Assembly (NCBI RefSeq): GCF_030929605.1
Contig: NZ_JAVFVS010000011.1
Span: 372,001-436,000, forward strand
Source: Flavobacterium sp. LHD-80
GTDB taxonomy: Bacteria; Bacteroidota; Bacteroidia; Flavobacteriales; Flavobacteriaceae
DNA length: 64,000 bases
Direction: 5' to 3'
The notes beneath the pieces were generated by a model. The model searched no databases. It was given only the letters and a program-made list of their open reading frames with translations, and was not told the origin of the DNA. Both the position numbers and the translations under genes were made by a program. Shown one piece after another: positions 15,461 through 23,514 of this stretch (positions within the stretch are counted from its first letter, which is position 1; each line of letters starts with the position of its first letter).

Positions 15461-18316
15461 ATGCCTAAAGACACATCAATAAAATCAGTTTTAATAATAG
15501 GTTCAGGACCTATTGTTATTGGTCAAGCTTGCGAATTTGATTATGCAGGATCTCAATCTGCACGTTCTATTCGTGAAGAAGGAATTGAAGTTATCTTGAT
15601 TAACTCAAACCCAGCGACGATTATGACCGACCCATCAATGGCCGATCATATTTATTTGAAACCTTTAACTACAAAATCGATTATTGAAATTCTGAAGGAA
15701 CATCCACAAATTGATGCTGTTTTGCCTACAATGGGAGGTCAGACTGCTTTGAACTTGTGTTTGGAAGCTGAAGAAAAAGGAATCTGGCAGGATTTCGGAG
15801 TAAGATTAATCGGGGTTGATGTAAACGCAATTAATATTACAGAAGACAGAGAGCAGTTTAAACAGCTTTTAGAAAGAATAAATGTACCAACTGCACCTGC
15901 AAAAACAGCTACTTCTTATTTAGAAGGAAAAGAAATTGCTCAGGAATTTGGTTTCCCGCTTGTAATTCGTCCTTCGTTTACACTTGGTGGAACTGGAGCA
16001 GCAGTTGTTTACAAAAAAGAAGATTTTGATGAGCTTTTAACTCGCGGACTTGAAGCTTCTCCAATTCACGAAGTTTTAATTGACAAAGCTTTGATGGGAT
16101 GGAAAGAATACGAATTAGAGCTTTTAAGAGATAAAAATGACAATGTTGTAATCATTTGTTCTATCGAAAATATGGACCCAATGGGAATCCACACTGGAGA
16201 TTCGATTACAGTTGCGCCTGCAATGACTTTATCAGATACAACTTTCCAAAAATTACGTGACTACGCTATCTTAATGATGAGAAGTATTGGAAATTTTGCG
16301 GGAGGATGTAACGTACAATTCGCGGTTTCGCCAGATGAAAAAGAAGATATTGTAGCCATCGAAATCAACCCTCGTGTATCTCGTTCTTCTGCATTAGCAT
16401 CAAAAGCAACAGGTTATCCAATTGCAAAAATCGCTTCTAAATTAGCTTTAGGATATAACTTAGATGAGTTACAAAACCAAATTACAAAATCTACTTCGGC
16501 TCTTTTTGAACCAACTTTAGATTATGTAATCGTAAAAATACCACGTTGGAACTTCGATAAATTTGAAGGATCTGACAGAACTTTAGGTCTTCAGATGAAA
16601 TCTGTAGGTGAAGTTATGGGAATTGGACGTTCTTTCCAAGAAGCATTACACAAAGCAACTCAATCTTTAGAGATTAAGAGAAACGGAATTGGTGCTGATG
16701 GAAAAGGATATAAAAACTACGAACAAATTATCGAGAAACTAACTTACGCAAGTTGGGATCGTGTTTTTGTAATTTATGATGCAATTGCAATGGGAATTCC
16801 GTTGAGCCGTATCCATGAAATTACAAGAATCGATATGTGGTTCTTAAAACAATACGAACAACTTTATACTTTGGAAAAAGAAATTTCTAACTATAAAGTT
16901 TCAAATCTTCCTAAAGATTTATTGCTTGAAGCGAAACAAAAAGGTTTTGCTGACAGACAAATAGCGCACATGATGAATTGTCTTGAAAGTGAAGTACATG
17001 CTTTGCGTATGGAGCAAAACATCAACCGTGTGTTTAAATTGGTTGATACTTGCGCAGCAGAATTTAAAGCAAAAACACCTTATTACTACTCAACTTTTGA
17101 AGCTGAAATTGAAAAAGCAGATGGTAAGCGTTATGTAGATAACGAAAGTATTGTTATAGATAAAAAGAAAATCATCGTTTTAGGTTCTGGACCAAACAGA
17201 ATTGGTCAGGGAATTGAGTTTGATTATTCTTGTGTACACGGAGTTTTAGCGGCAAAAGAATGCGGTTACGAAACCATCATGATCAACTGTAATCCAGAAA
17301 CAGTTTCTACAGATTTTGACACAGCGGATAAATTATACTTCGAACCAGTTTTCTGGGAGCATATTTATGATATTATTCAGCATGAAAAACCTGAAGGTGT
17401 AATTGTACAGCTTGGTGGTCAGACAGCATTGAAATTGGCTGATAAACTTTCTAAATACGGAGTGAAAATCATCGGAACTAGTTTTGATGCACTTGATTTA
17501 GCGGAAGACAGAGGACGTTTCTCAGATTTATTAACTGAATTACATATTCCTTTCCCTAAATTTGGAATTGCTGAAACGGCTGATGAAGCTTCTGCACTTG
17601 CTGACACATTAGATTTCCCATTATTGATTCGTCCTTCTTATGTATTAGGAGGTCAAGGAATGAAAATTGTAATCAACAAAAAAGAATTAGAGGAGCACGT
17701 TATCAATTTATTGAAAACGATTCCAGGAAATAAATTGCTTTTAGATCACTATTTAGCCGGAGCAATCGAAGCTGAAGCTGATGCGATTTGTGATGCTGAT
17801 GGAAATGTTTACATCATCGGAATTATGGAGCACATTGAGCCTTGCGGAGTTCACTCTGGGGATAGTAACGCAACATTGCCTCCTTTCAACTTAGGAGAAT
17901 TTGTAATGCAGCAAATTAAAGATCATACACATAAAATTGCTAGAGCTTTAAAAACGGTTGGTTTAATCAATATTCAGTTTGCGATTAAAGACGATACAGT
18001 TTACATTATCGAGGCAAACCCAAGAGCTTCAAGAACGGTTCCGTTCATTGCAAAAGCTTACGGAGAACCTTATGTAAATTACGCTACAAAAGTAATGTTA
18101 GGTCACAATAAAGTAACTGACTTTGATTTCAATCCACAATTAAAAGGATACGCAATCAAACAACCAGTTTTCTCTTTCAGCAAGTTCCCGAATGTAAACA
18201 AAGCATTAGGACCAGAAATGAAATCAACAGGAGAAAGCATCTTGTTTATCGATGACTTGAAAGACGATCAATTCTATGAATTGTACTCTAGAAGAAAAAT
18301 GTATTTGAGTAAATAA
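15461..18316 (+). CDS. carB: Carbamoyl-phosphate synthase large subunit lacking the regulatory MGS domain
   Basis: The 951-residue protein makes carbamoyl phosphate for pyrimidines and arginine from bicarbonate, glutamine-derived ammonia and two ATP. Two ATP-grasp halves are seen. Residues about 1-400 begin SVLIIGSGPIVIGQACEFDYAG, and about 560-940 begin IIVLGSGPNRIGQGIEFDYS. They are separated by the helical oligomerisation region. Escherichia coli CarB has about 1073 residues and ends in an MGS-like allosteric domain. This protein stops at EMKSTGESILFIDDLKDDQF, so that domain is absent. The gene is followed directly by a terminator, so the end is genuine. The small subunit gene carA is not in the window. 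Confidence 0.97.
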   Translation: MPKDTSIKSVLIIGSGPIVIGQACEFDYAGSQSARSIREEGIEVILINSNPATIMTDPSMADHIYLKPLTTKSIIEILKEHPQIDAVLPTMGGQTALNLCLEAEEKGIWQDFGVRLIGVDVNAINITEDREQFKQLLERINVPTAPAKTATSYLEGKEIAQEFGFPLVIRPSFTLGGTGAAVVYKKEDFDELLTRGLEASPIHEVLIDKALMGWKEYELELLRDKNDNVVIICSIENMDPMGIHTGDSITVAPAMTLSDTTFQKLRDYAILMMRSIGNFAGGCNVQFAVSPDEKEDIVAIEINPRVSRSSALASKATGYPIAKIASKLALGYNLDELQNQITKSTSALFEPTLDYVIVKIPRWNFDKFEGSDRTLGLQMKSVGEVMGIGRSFQEALHKATQSLEIKRNGIGADGKGYKNYEQIIEKLTYASWDRVFVIYDAIAMGIPLSRIHEITRIDMWFLKQYEQLYTLEKEISNYKVSNLPKDLLLEAKQKGFADRQIAHMMNCLESEVHALRMEQNINRVFKLVDTCAAEFKAKTPYYYSTFEAEIEKADGKRYVDNESIVIDKKKIIVLGSGPNRIGQGIEFDYSCVHGVLAAKECGYETIMINCNPETVSTDFDTADKLYFEPVFWEHIYDIIQHEKPEGVIVQLGGQTALKLADKLSKYGVKIIGTSFDALDLAEDRGRFSDLLTELHIPFPKFGIAETADEASALADTLDFPLLIRPSYVLGGQGMKIVINKKELEEHVINLLKTIPGNKLLLDHYLAGAIEAEADAICDADGNVYIIGIMEHIEPCGVHSGDSNATLPPFNLGEFVMQQIKDHTHKIARALKTVGLINIQFAIKDDTVYIIEANPRASRTVPFIAKAYGEPYVNYATKVMLGHNKVTDFDFNPQLKGYAIKQPVFSFSKFPNVNKALGPEMKSTGESILFIDDLKDDQFYELYSRRKMYLSK

Positions 18317-18337
18317 TCTCGGATTTTATTATAAAAG

Positions 18338-18367
18338 AAAAGCTCCAATGAAAATTGGAGCTTTTTT
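18338..18367 (+). terminator. Terminator after carB
   Basis: AAAAGCTCCAAT pairs with ATTGGAGCTTTT across a short loop, with a T run. Confidence 0.9.
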
Positions 18368-18435
18368 ATTTTTATTATCCCTAATGATTTTTGCAGTGAA
18401 ATTACAATTATCCATTCTAATTTTCCGCAGAAACG

Positions 18436-18520
18436 CACAGCAGTGAGTCTACGTCCAGTATTCATCACGCTTAGTTTTGTGTTTAGTTGTAATATTTTGC
18501 GGATAAAGCGCACTGCTGTG
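18436..18520. repeat. Short inverted repeat in the carB/DUF4252 gap
   Basis: CACAGCAGTG at 18436-18445 is found as its reverse complement CACTGCTGTG at 18511-18520. The flanks (CGCAG/GCGGA and GTCTA) are similar. The rest of this 296-base gap has only the two terminators and no gene. Confidence 0.45.
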
Positions 18521-18557
18521 TGTCTATACGATATCATTTGTGTGATTTGATGCATAA

Positions 18558-18587
18558 AAAAAGCTCCAAAATTATTTGGAGCTTTTT
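18558..18587 (-). terminator. Terminator after the DUF4252 lipoprotein gene
   Basis: AAAAAGCTCCAAA pairs perfectly with TTTGGAGCTTTTT across a 4-base loop. It is 25 bases below the stop codon on the reverse strand and could also act as a backup terminator for carB. Confidence 0.88.
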
Positions 18588-18612
18588 CTGATTTATAAAG
18601 TAAGATTGATGA

Positions 18613-19149
18613 TTATTTTATCAATTGTTGCAAAGGTTTCAGCTGATCCATATTGATGTTTGATTTTTGTAAAACCGACATCAATGTCATAATGTTGTTC
18701 GGATTCATGTTTTTTCCGAGAACGCGGACAACAGCAAAACCATTTTCTTTTCTGGTGGCAAAAACCACAAACTCTTCGATGTTTTCATCTGTGCCTACAT
18801 AACTTATTGAAGCTCCGTCTTTACCTGAACCAACTTTCATTAATTGCTGATACTTTGGATCTTTTAAAATCGCTTTCACTTTGGTGCGTTCTGTTTCAAA
18901 TTCGGCTTGATTTTTATCTGTTGCTTTAAAGGCTAAAATGTTCATTTTGTCAAATGATTTTAAAGCTTCAGTTTGCTCGGCAGATAATTTTGCTTTGTCT
19001 ACATTTAAAATATTAGATGAAACATCGACCGCGATAAAATCCTTTTTCTCGCTATTTTCAACAAAATACTTTTGCAATGAAGGTTCAGAATTACAACTAA
19101 TTAAAGTCAGTAACGCTATTAGGGCTGAGGTAAAAACACGTGTTTTCAT
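18613..19149 (-). CDS. DUF4252 lipoprotein
   Basis: The 178-residue protein has a lipoprotein signal peptide (MKTRVFTSALIALLTLISC, Cys19). DUF4252 follows (about 45-170), a Bacteroidota family of unknown function usually found beside ECF sigma factors. Recognisable parts are IDVSSN-like strands, FDKMNILAFKA and a C-terminal EEFVVFATRKENGFAVVRVLG segment. It is the last gene of the sigma/anti-sigma/DUF4252/DUF4252 unit and is paralogous to the gene upstream. Confidence 0.85.
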   Translation of the reverse strand: MKTRVFTSALIALLTLISCNSEPSLQKYFVENSEKKDFIAVDVSSNILNVDKAKLSAEQTEALKSFDKMNILAFKATDKNQAEFETERTKVKAILKDPKYQQLMKVGSGKDGASISYVGTDENIEEFVVFATRKENGFAVVRVLGKNMNPNNIMTLMSVLQKSNINMDQLKPLQQLIK

Positions 19150-19246
19150 ATATGTTGAATTTATTTTTTATTGGTCATATATGTTATCACCTTTTTATTT
19201 TTCGGTGTTTGTTTGCACAAACTTTCTATTAGTGGTGATTTCATGA

Positions 19247-19774
19247 TTATTTTTTGCCTTTAGAGGCCTTTTTTAAGTCTGAACCGCCTGGAAGTTGCAT
19301 TTTGTCCGTAAGTACAGAAATTTCGTTTAAGTCAAAATTACCAGTTAGAGACAGTAAAACCGTTTCGTCATTTTTTGCCCCGTCAACAAACATCAGTAAT
19401 TCTTTGATTTGCGAGTCGCTTGCGCCAGATTTTACCATGATGCGAACATTTTTACCGCTGTCGTTTACTCGCATCAATTCTTCTAAACCTGCTGTTTTAA
19501 TGTATTTATCAGCAGAAGCTTTCATGTCAGCTTCAATTTTAGGATTTTTAGTTGTAAACACTTTTAGGTAATCTAATTTTTTGATCAGATTAATATACTG
19601 CTGTGTTTCTTTGTCAGTAGCGTCAACTTTTACTTTGCTCATTAAATCGAACATTTTTTTGTTTACAATTACTGATGTTACATCGTCTTGACCGTCAAAT
19701 TTGTCAAAAGCGCCCTGACCATAAAATACATTTGTAACAAAGGCGAATACTAGTGTTATGATGAAATTTTTCAT
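19247..19774 (-). CDS. Secreted DUF4252 protein
   Basis: The 175-residue protein has a Sec signal peptide (MKNFIITLVFAFVTNVFYGQ). DUF4252 has FDKFDGQDDVTSVIVNKKMFDLMSKV near the N-terminus and LLMFVDGAKNDETVLLSLTGNFDLNEISVL near the C-terminus. It is periplasmic or membrane-associated and lies between the anti-sigma-like gene and the second DUF4252 gene. The family's biochemical role is not known. Genomic linkage suggests it belongs to the sigma factor's envelope response. Confidence 0.85.
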   Translation of the reverse strand: MKNFIITLVFAFVTNVFYGQGAFDKFDGQDDVTSVIVNKKMFDLMSKVKVDATDKETQQYINLIKKLDYLKVFTTKNPKIEADMKASADKYIKTAGLEELMRVNDSGKNVRIMVKSGASDSQIKELLMFVDGAKNDETVLLSLTGNFDLNEISVLTDKMQLPGGSDLKKASKGKK

Positions 19775-19790
19775 TTTTGATTGATTTTAA

Positions 19791-20258
19791 TTACTGTTTA
19801 AAGATTTTGTTTTTTGATTGTTCATATTCGTTAATGTATTGTACACTTCCAATACCTATATTAACATTGTTTGATAATAGTGCCAAAGCTTTTTGAGTTG
19901 CCTTTAAAGCTTCTTCAGGATTATCATAGGTTCCCAGTTCTGACTGCGCCACAGCCGGAGCTGTATTTTCTTGGCTTGCAAAGAAATAGGTTCCAATTCC
20001 GAGTAAAACAACCGCCGAAGCTGCAATTGATAACCACGCCACATTTCGTTTCTTGTCCCGAGGCCTCGGGAGTGGAATCTCTTGTGTCGATTTTTGTTGT
20101 TTTACCTGAGAGAAATAACCAAACATTGGCTGATATTGCTCTAAATGCTGCGCAACATTTGGAGATGAGAAATAGTCTTTTAATTCTTTTTCTTCAGCAA
20201 TAGTTGTTTCTCCCTGAAAGTATTTTTCTAATATATATTCTATTCTATCTAATTCCAT
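19791..20258 (-). CDS. Putative anti-sigma factor (single-pass membrane protein)
   Basis: The 155-residue protein has a cytoplasmic N-terminus (ELDRIEYILEKYFQGETTIAEEKELKDYF), a form common in Bacteroidota anti-sigma-like proteins. One transmembrane helix lies at about 75-95 (WLSIAASAVVLLGIGTYFF), with a short periplasmic tail. It overlaps the sigma factor gene by 14 bases, which implies coupled translation. It probably binds and restrains the ECF sigma factor. No zinc-binding HxxxCxxC motif is visible. Confidence 0.78.
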   Translation of the reverse strand: MELDRIEYILEKYFQGETTIAEEKELKDYFSSPNVAQHLEQYQPMFGYFSQVKQQKSTQEIPLPRPRDKKRNVAWLSIAASAVVLLGIGTYFFASQENTAPAVAQSELGTYDNPEEALKATQKALALLSNNVNIGIGSVQYINEYEQSKNKIFKQ

Positions 20259-20754
20259 AACTGTGTGTGTTAACCATTGATTCTCTAATTTTTTTTCTCG
20301 CTCTCGAAAGTGCTACTCGAATAGCAGTTTCATTCATGTTGACAATTTTCGCAATTTCATCAAATTCATACTGCTCAACATCCCGAAGCTGAATTAATAT
20401 TTGAAGCTGTTCTGGCAGCTGATTTATAATTTTTTCAACCCATTCTAAACTATCAGAATCTTCTAATTTTTTATCTAATTGAGGTTCTCGGTCTGTAAAA
20501 TTGTTATGCACAATTTTAAGGTTTCCGGCTCTTTTAGATTTTAATTGATCCAGACAATAATTCTTGGTCATTGTCATGGCAACTGCTTCGATATTATTAT
20601 AGGAATTTAAATTGTCTTTTTTGTTCCATAATTTTACCATCACTTCCTGAGTGGCATCTTCTGCCTCTTCGGTGCTGGTGAGCAATCTTTTTGCCAGACG
20701 AAAAACTTTGTCTTTAAAAGGATTAATTAATTCTATAAACACATTCTGATTCAT
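20245..20754 (-). CDS. ECF RNA polymerase sigma factor
   Basis: The 169-residue protein has region 2 (about 10-75, with EDATQEVMVKLWNKKDNL) and region 4 (about 105-160, with LPEQLQILIQLRDVEQYEFDEIAKIVNM and the helix-turn-helix ETAIRVALSRARKKIRE). It lacks regions 1 and 3, as expected for an ECF factor. It heads the four-gene unit with an anti-sigma-like protein and two DUF4252 proteins. The inducing signal is unknown. Confidence 0.93.
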   Translation of the reverse strand: MNQNVFIELINPFKDKVFRLAKRLLTSTEEAEDATQEVMVKLWNKKDNLNSYNNIEAVAMTMTKNYCLDQLKSKRAGNLKIVHNNFTDREPQLDKKLEDSDSLEWVEKIINQLPEQLQILIQLRDVEQYEFDEIAKIVNMNETAIRVALSRARKKIRESMVNTHSYGIR

Positions 20755-20915
20755 AAAATTGGTTGGTTATTCGTTAGCTTATATAGTCAAGACGAGGCAC
20801 TATTATTTTTGTTACAGCCTCTTTGAAAAAAAATTACAGAAAAAATGAAATAAACTTAATAGAGTTAAAACTAAAGGTAGTATTTTTACGTTAATAGAAT
20901 ACCAAGAACATTTTT

Positions 20916-22388
20916 ATGAAAACAATATTAAAGAGTTTACTACTAATTTTTATGCTTGCCTTTACTTTACAGTCCTGTGAAGATCAGGATGATGTAGAAG
21001 CTCCGGCAACTTTGCAAGTAAATGATTTTATCTGGAAAGGATTAAATGCAGTTTATTTGTGGCAAGCTGATGTGCCAAATTTGGCCGATGATAGATTTAG
21101 CAGTCAAGCAGAATTAAACTCTTATTTATCTGGATATTCAAAACCTGAGGAATTATTTCAAGATTTATTAAATAAACCAATCAGTAAATACCCTGCAAGT
21201 GCAATTGACCGTTTTAGCTGGATTGTTGATGATTATACAGTATTGGAACAAGAACTTAACGGAATCACAAAAAATAATGGTGTAGATTTTAAACTTACAA
21301 GAGTTGCTGATGGCTCAAATGATGTTGTAGGTTATGTGCGTTATATTATTCCAAATTCTGATGCTTCGGCTAAAGCTATAAAAAGAGGTGATTTGTTTAC
21401 TGCTGTAAATGGTACAAAACTTACGGTTTCTAATTATCAATCTTTATTGCTAGCTCAAGATAGTTATACTTTAAATTTTGCCGATTATAATGGTTCAACT
21501 TTTGTTTTGAACGGAAAATCGGTTGCTTTGACTAAAACGGTTTTAGAAGAAAATCCAATTTTAATTAATAAAGTAATTACTTCTGGCAGTCATAAAATTG
21601 GCTATTTAATGTATAACGGTTTTTATTCTGATTATGATGTTAAATTAAACCAAGCTTTTGGTGAACTAAAAGCACAAGGAATTACAGAGCTAGTTTTGGA
21701 TTTAAGATATAACGGAGGAGGTTCTGTACGTTCGTCAACTCGTTTGGCAAGTATGATTACAGGTCAGTTTAACGGAAAAGTATTTTCAAAACAACAATAC
21801 AACTTGAAATTAATGGCTACAATGACTACAGAAGATCTGGAGTCTTTGAACCAAAGATTTGTGAGTAATATTGATGGCACGGCTTTAAATAGTCTGAATT
21901 TGTCGAAAGTTTATGTATTAACAACTGCGAACACGGCATCGGCAAGTGAATTAGTTATTAATGGTTTAAAACCTTACATTGATGTTGTTCAGATTGGTGA
22001 GACAACAACTGGAAAAAATGTGGGTTCATTTACTGTTTATGATTCACCAACTTTTACAAAATCAAAAGTAAATCCAAATCATAAATATGCGATGCAACCA
22101 TTGGTTTTTAAAATTACCAATGCGCAAGATTTTGGTGATTATACTTCAGGATTGGTTCCGACTTATGTTCAGTTAGAATATATAAGCAGTTATGGAGTAC
22201 TTGGAGATCCTGCTGAACCATTATTGAATCTGGCAATTTCTAAAATTACTGGAGCCACTGCTAAAAAGATTCAAACCGACAAAAGTTTTGTTTTACCTTA
22301 TATAGACGATTCGAAAAAAATCAACGGATTACGAAATGAAATGTATTTAGAAACTGCTCCTAAACAGTTTTCAAAATCGTTAAAATAA
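20916..22388 (+). CDS. S41-family peptidase, lipoprotein
   Basis: The 490-residue C-terminal-processing-type protease has a lipoprotein signal (TLQSC, Cys21) followed by an acidic stretch. Its order is an N-terminal helical domain, a PDZ-like segment (about 139-170, VGYVRYIIPNSDASAKAIKRGD), and the catalytic core with LDLRYNGGG (261-269). The Ser lies in TASASE around 340-345, and the catalytic Lys at about 367 in TTTGKNVGSF. This matches a Ser/Lys dyad. It is probably exposed on the outer membrane and degrades or trims envelope proteins. It is transcribed alone, divergent from the sigma factor. Confidence 0.9.
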   Translation: MKTILKSLLLIFMLAFTLQSCEDQDDVEAPATLQVNDFIWKGLNAVYLWQADVPNLADDRFSSQAELNSYLSGYSKPEELFQDLLNKPISKYPASAIDRFSWIVDDYTVLEQELNGITKNNGVDFKLTRVADGSNDVVGYVRYIIPNSDASAKAIKRGDLFTAVNGTKLTVSNYQSLLLAQDSYTLNFADYNGSTFVLNGKSVALTKTVLEENPILINKVITSGSHKIGYLMYNGFYSDYDVKLNQAFGELKAQGITELVLDLRYNGGGSVRSSTRLASMITGQFNGKVFSKQQYNLKLMATMTTEDLESLNQRFVSNIDGTALNSLNLSKVYVLTTANTASASELVINGLKPYIDVVQIGETTTGKNVGSFTVYDSPTFTKSKVNPNHKYAMQPLVFKITNAQDFGDYTSGLVPTYVQLEYISSYGVLGDPAEPLLNLAISKITGATAKKIQTDKSFVLPYIDDSKKINGLRNEMYLETAPKQFSKSLK

Positions 22389-22390
22389 AA

Positions 22391-22422
22391 AAAAAGGCTT
22401 TCAGAAATGAAAGCCTTTTTTT
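22391..22422. terminator. Terminator between S41 protease and btuG-like gene
   Basis: AAAAAGGCTTTC pairs with GAAAGCCTTTTT across a 6-base loop, with T runs. It serves the plus-strand gene and can serve the minus-strand gene. Confidence 0.88.
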
Positions 22423-22460
22423 CAAAAAAATCCAAAAACTAATTTAAAAATAAAGGTATA

Positions 22461-23510
22461 TTAATTGTTGAAGTAAAAACCATTTGGTCCAACACCTACA
22501 GTTAATTCTTTTTGTGATACACCACTTAAGTTGTAGATGTAAGCTTTACTGTTTGATGCATAATCTCCAGCATCAGCAATATAAATTTTATTGTTTTCTA
22601 CAGCAAAACCATAAATAGAACCACCAGTTGGAAGATTAGCAGTTAAAATTGGCGTTGTAGAAGCTTCTGTTGCAGAAGGGCTAATTGCGTAAACTGAATT
22701 GTTTGACGTATAGTAAATTTTATCATTATAAATATCTAAGTATCCAGCTCTGTCTAAAGATTTTGGGAAAGTGATTTTAGTAACTGATTTATCAGATAGT
22801 TTTACTTTTACAATTTCGCTTCTGTTATCTCCGTAAGGAGCTCTCAAAACATATAAAATTCCGTCTTTAACTTCCATGCTGTCTCCACTAGTACCAATTG
22901 TAACAGGAGTTTCAAGTGCTTTTGTTGCTGCATTTACAACCAATACTTTGTCATTATAACTATCAGTAATATAAAATTTACCGTTTTCTAATACAATACG
23001 GTTTGCAGTAGCTTTCAATTCAATTTTAGATTCTACTTTATTAGTAGCTAAATCAATTACAGCAATATAATCATCAGTATTTCCAGTTGCAGGATTACTG
23101 TACGAATACGTGTTTGCATTGGTTACATACGCTTTTCCGTCTTTTACAACACCATATCTTGGGTTTGCTAATCCGCTGTCAACTTTTGCAATTAATTTAA
23201 ATGTATATCTGTTTACAACATTAATTACGTTAGATCCACCAGCGATGATATAAGCATTATCTCCGTTAAAAAAGATGTTTTGTAGATACACTCCTGCAAA
23301 ATCACCTGTATTTACTGTTTTGTAAACATCAGCTGTAAAATTGGCCAAATCATCACTTGCAAAAGAAACCGAACCACCGCCAGAATTTCCTTCATTTAAA
23401 ATGAAAAATCCATTATCATAAGCACCTTTCGGGTCATTATCATCGTCGTTAGAACAAGAAACAAAAAGCGATACGCTTACTGCTAATAAAAATAATCTAG
23501 TTAGCTTCAT
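22461..23510 (-). CDS. BtuG-like surface lipoprotein (DUF5074/YncE-type beta-propeller)
   Basis: The 349-residue lipoprotein (Cys19, then NDDDND, an export-type acidic run) consists of repeated beta-propeller blades. Blade signatures such as YIAVIDLATNKVESKIEL, GKFYITDSYNDKVLVVN and NKIYIADAGDY recur about every 45 residues. It starts four bases below the btuB stop and shares its cobalamin riboswitch. In Bacteroides, BtuG is a surface beta-propeller lipoprotein that binds B12 very tightly and hands it to BtuB. Position and fold strongly suggest the same role here. Sequence identity to BtuG could not be measured. Confidence 0.83.
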   Translation of the reverse strand: MKLTRLFLLAVSVSLFVSCSNDDDNDPKGAYDNGFFILNEGNSGGGSVSFASDDLANFTADVYKTVNTGDFAGVYLQNIFFNGDNAYIIAGGSNVINVVNRYTFKLIAKVDSGLANPRYGVVKDGKAYVTNANTYSYSNPATGNTDDYIAVIDLATNKVESKIELKATANRIVLENGKFYITDSYNDKVLVVNAATKALETPVTIGTSGDSMEVKDGILYVLRAPYGDNRSEIVKVKLSDKSVTKITFPKSLDRAGYLDIYNDKIYYTSNNSVYAISPSATEASTTPILTANLPTGGSIYGFAVENNKIYIADAGDYASNSKAYIYNLSGVSQKELTVGVGPNGFYFNN

Positions 23511-23514
23511 TATA

